A DNA stretch of 18,792 nucleotides from GCA-2862545 sp047609825 (lineage in GTDB: Bacteria; Myxococcota_A; UBA796; GCA-2862545). The DNA lies in the NCBI GenBank assembly GCA_047609825.1, contig JBLFXJ010000131.1:1-18792 (forward strand). Reading direction: 5' to 3'. A program made the position numbers and the translations under genes. Under the pieces are notes generated by a model that worked only from the letters and a program-made list of their open reading frames with translations, was not told the origin of the DNA and ran no database searches. Below are positions 17,572-18,792 of this stretch, one piece after another. Position 1 is the first letter of the stretch; every line of letters begins with the position of its first letter.

Positions 17572-17604
17572 GGCGACCGAGGCGTCGGCCGCTCGGGGGT
17601 CGCC
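17572..17604. repeat. Imperfect inverted repeat in the recC-like/PLD-helicase divergent region
   Basis: GGCGACC (17572-17578) pairs with GGTCGCC (17598-17604). An inner GAG/CTC adds three pairs across a GGG bulge, leaving a ten-base loop. It lies in the 168-base gap between two divergent genes, so it could be an operator or an RNA hairpin. In such GC-rich DNA a seven-base stem can arise by chance. A TATCGT at 17678-17683, six bases before the ATG at 17690, is a possible -10 element. Otherwise I see nothing in this gap. Confidence 0.3.
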
Positions 17605-17689
17605 AGGTGCAGCGCGTGGGCAGGTGTCGGGTGTGCAGGGCTGCGGAGCGGGCTGGAATGCGATGGCCCGCCTGCGGTATCGTTCGGGG

Positions 17690-18792
17690 ATGGATGCACT
17701 TCCGCCGGGGCTGTACGACGCGCTGATCACGGTCGAGCTCGCACGCAGGCTCGAGGCCGCCGGCGTAGGCAGCGAGCAGGTGCCGTTGAGCCCGGATGCG
17801 GCGGCCGAGATTCTTGCGCGCCACGTGCACCGGTTCGCCGCGGGCCTGCTGGGGTCGGTCACCGGGCGCGACGCTGAGAAGGTGGCGAAGCAGCTGGCCA
17901 TAGCCAACCGTCTGATCGAGACCATCGCCGGCCTGGACGGTTCGGTGAAGCTGGAGGATCACGCAACAGATGGTCGTCTGTTGCAGGTGCGGGAGCCCGA
18001 TGCCGCCCGCCTTGGCTCAGGGCAGGTGACCCGGCCGGGCATCCCGCTTCGACACAGCGATCTCATCGTCAATGGCCCGCATGATCTCCGCGTTGGCCGA
18101 GAGCTTCATCGCGAGCTCGCGTCAGCCGACCGGGTGGATGTGCTGGTCTCGTTCGTCAAGTGGAGTGGATTCGTCGAGCTGCGGGATGCCCTGCGCGCCT
18201 TCTCCGATCGCCACGACGGCCGCCCGCCGCTCCGGGTGCTCACCACAACCTACATGGGCGCCACCGATCACGAGGCGCTGGATGCGTTGGTCGCGCTTGG
18301 GGCCGAGGTTCGTGTCAGCTACGACTCACGCCGCACCCGGCTGCACGCGAAGGCCTGGCTGTTCCATCGCGACAGCGGATTCTCCACTGGCGTGATCGGT
18401 TCGTCGAACCTCTCCCACGCGGCACTGCGGGACGGGTGCGAGTGGAATGTTCGGCTGTCGAGCGTGGACAATCCGACGATACTTCGCAAGTTCGAGGCCA
18501 CCTTCGCCCAGTATTGGGACGAGGGCGCGTTCGAGGCGTACGATCGCGAGCGGTTCGTGCAGGTGGTCGCTGCCCGTCGCAACCCGGAGCGGGATGCCTT
18601 GGCCGCGGCCGTGCGTCTGCGCCCGTACCCTCACCAGGAGGCGGTGCTGGATGCGCTCGCCGCCGAGCGCTCGGCCGGTCACCACCGCAACCTGGTGATC
18701 GCTGCGACGGGCACGGGCAAGACTGTGATCGCGGCGCTGGACTACGCGCGGCTCCCGGGGCGACCATCGCTGCTGTTCGTGGCACACAGACG
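17690..18792 (+). CDS. PLD-fold nuclease fused to SF2 helicase, DUF3427-type (N-terminal part)
   Basis: The frame is open for 367 codons from the ATG at 17690 to the right edge, so the gene is cut by the window. The start is chosen because MDALPPGLYDALITVELARRL resembles the usual beginning of this family; an in-frame ATG at 17663 is the alternative. Residues about 125-280 form one phospholipase-D (HKD) domain: LHAKAWLFHRD with His219, Lys221 and Asp228, then GSSN at 237-240. Residues from about 312 begin a superfamily 2 helicase: RPYPHQEAVLDAL (Q-motif-like), then ATGTGKT (339-345, Walker A). Family members usually continue with DEAD/DEAH helicase motifs and a C-terminal DUF3427. The likely role is nucleic acid unwinding coupled to phosphodiester cleavage, in repair or defence. 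It is divergent from the RecBC-like pair. Confidence 0.88.
   Translation, partial: MDALPPGLYDALITVELARRLEAAGVGSEQVPLSPDAAAEILARHVHRFAAGLLGSVTGRDAEKVAKQLAIANRLIETIAGLDGSVKLEDHATDGRLLQVREPDAARLGSGQVTRPGIPLRHSDLIVNGPHDLRVGRELHRELASADRVDVLVSFVKWSGFVELRDALRAFSDRHDGRPPLRVLTTTYMGATDHEALDALVALGAEVRVSYDSRRTRLHAKAWLFHRDSGFSTGVIGSSNLSHAALRDGCEWNVRLSSVDNPTILRKFEATFAQYWDEGAFEAYDRERFVQVVAARRNPERDALAAAVRLRPYPHQEAVLDALAAERSAGHHRNLVIAATGTGKTVIAALDYARLPGRPSLLFVAHR

Noticed and set aside
17522..17962. N-terminal extension of the RecC-like frame beyond 17521
   Set aside because: It runs antisense across the start of the PLD-helicase gene and has no family resemblance.

Overview
The window is a GC-rich, tightly packed bacterial chromosome segment. 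It is rich in exported lipoproteins and carries a DUF1501 protein, CxxCH lipoproteins and a Ser/Thr kinase with an extracytoplasmic sensor. Together these suggest Myxococcota or a related 'deltaproteobacterial' lineage. This is an inference from gene style; there is no rRNA or other marker to confirm it. No gene-free stretch exceeds about 170 bases. I see no tRNA, rRNA, CRISPR array, insertion sequence or prophage.

Layout. (1) 1-3304 is a divergent export/redox-type cluster. On the minus strand a DUF1501 protein with a Tat-like signal is followed, with an 8-base overlap, by the start of a CxxCH lipoprotein that runs off the window. On the plus strand is a large lipoprotein with one CxxCH motif, resembling the DUF1588/DUF1592/DUF1585 cytochrome-like proteins. 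(2) 3383-4734 is a translationally coupled pair: a small Smr-domain protein with a C-terminal membrane hairpin, and a cytosine-C5 methyltransferase whose motifs match the Dnmt2/TRDMT1 (tRNA C38) branch rather than ordinary restriction-type DNA methylases. (3) 4800-5387 is a cysteine-rich lipoprotein of unknown function. It converges on a 735-residue Ser/Thr kinase (5398-7605, minus) with a C-terminal dCache-like sensor. (4) 7718-11352 is a plus-strand run of a VTT/TVP38-type membrane protein and two lipoprotein alpha/beta hydrolases. (5) 11322-17521 (minus) is a coupled pair for a RecBC/AddAB-like helicase-nuclease. Each gene is interrupted by one single-base frameshift. (6) From 17690 to the right edge, divergent from that pair, is the N-terminal part of a phospholipase-D-fold nuclease fused to a superfamily 2 helicase.

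The most interesting points are the Smr plus Dnmt2-like pair (a possible RNA/translation module) and the DNA-processing locus, where a RecBC-like complex faces a PLD-helicase. The paired frameshifts are either assembly errors at short homopolymers or real inactivation, and raw reads would decide. All family assignments come from reading motifs by eye; no database search was run.
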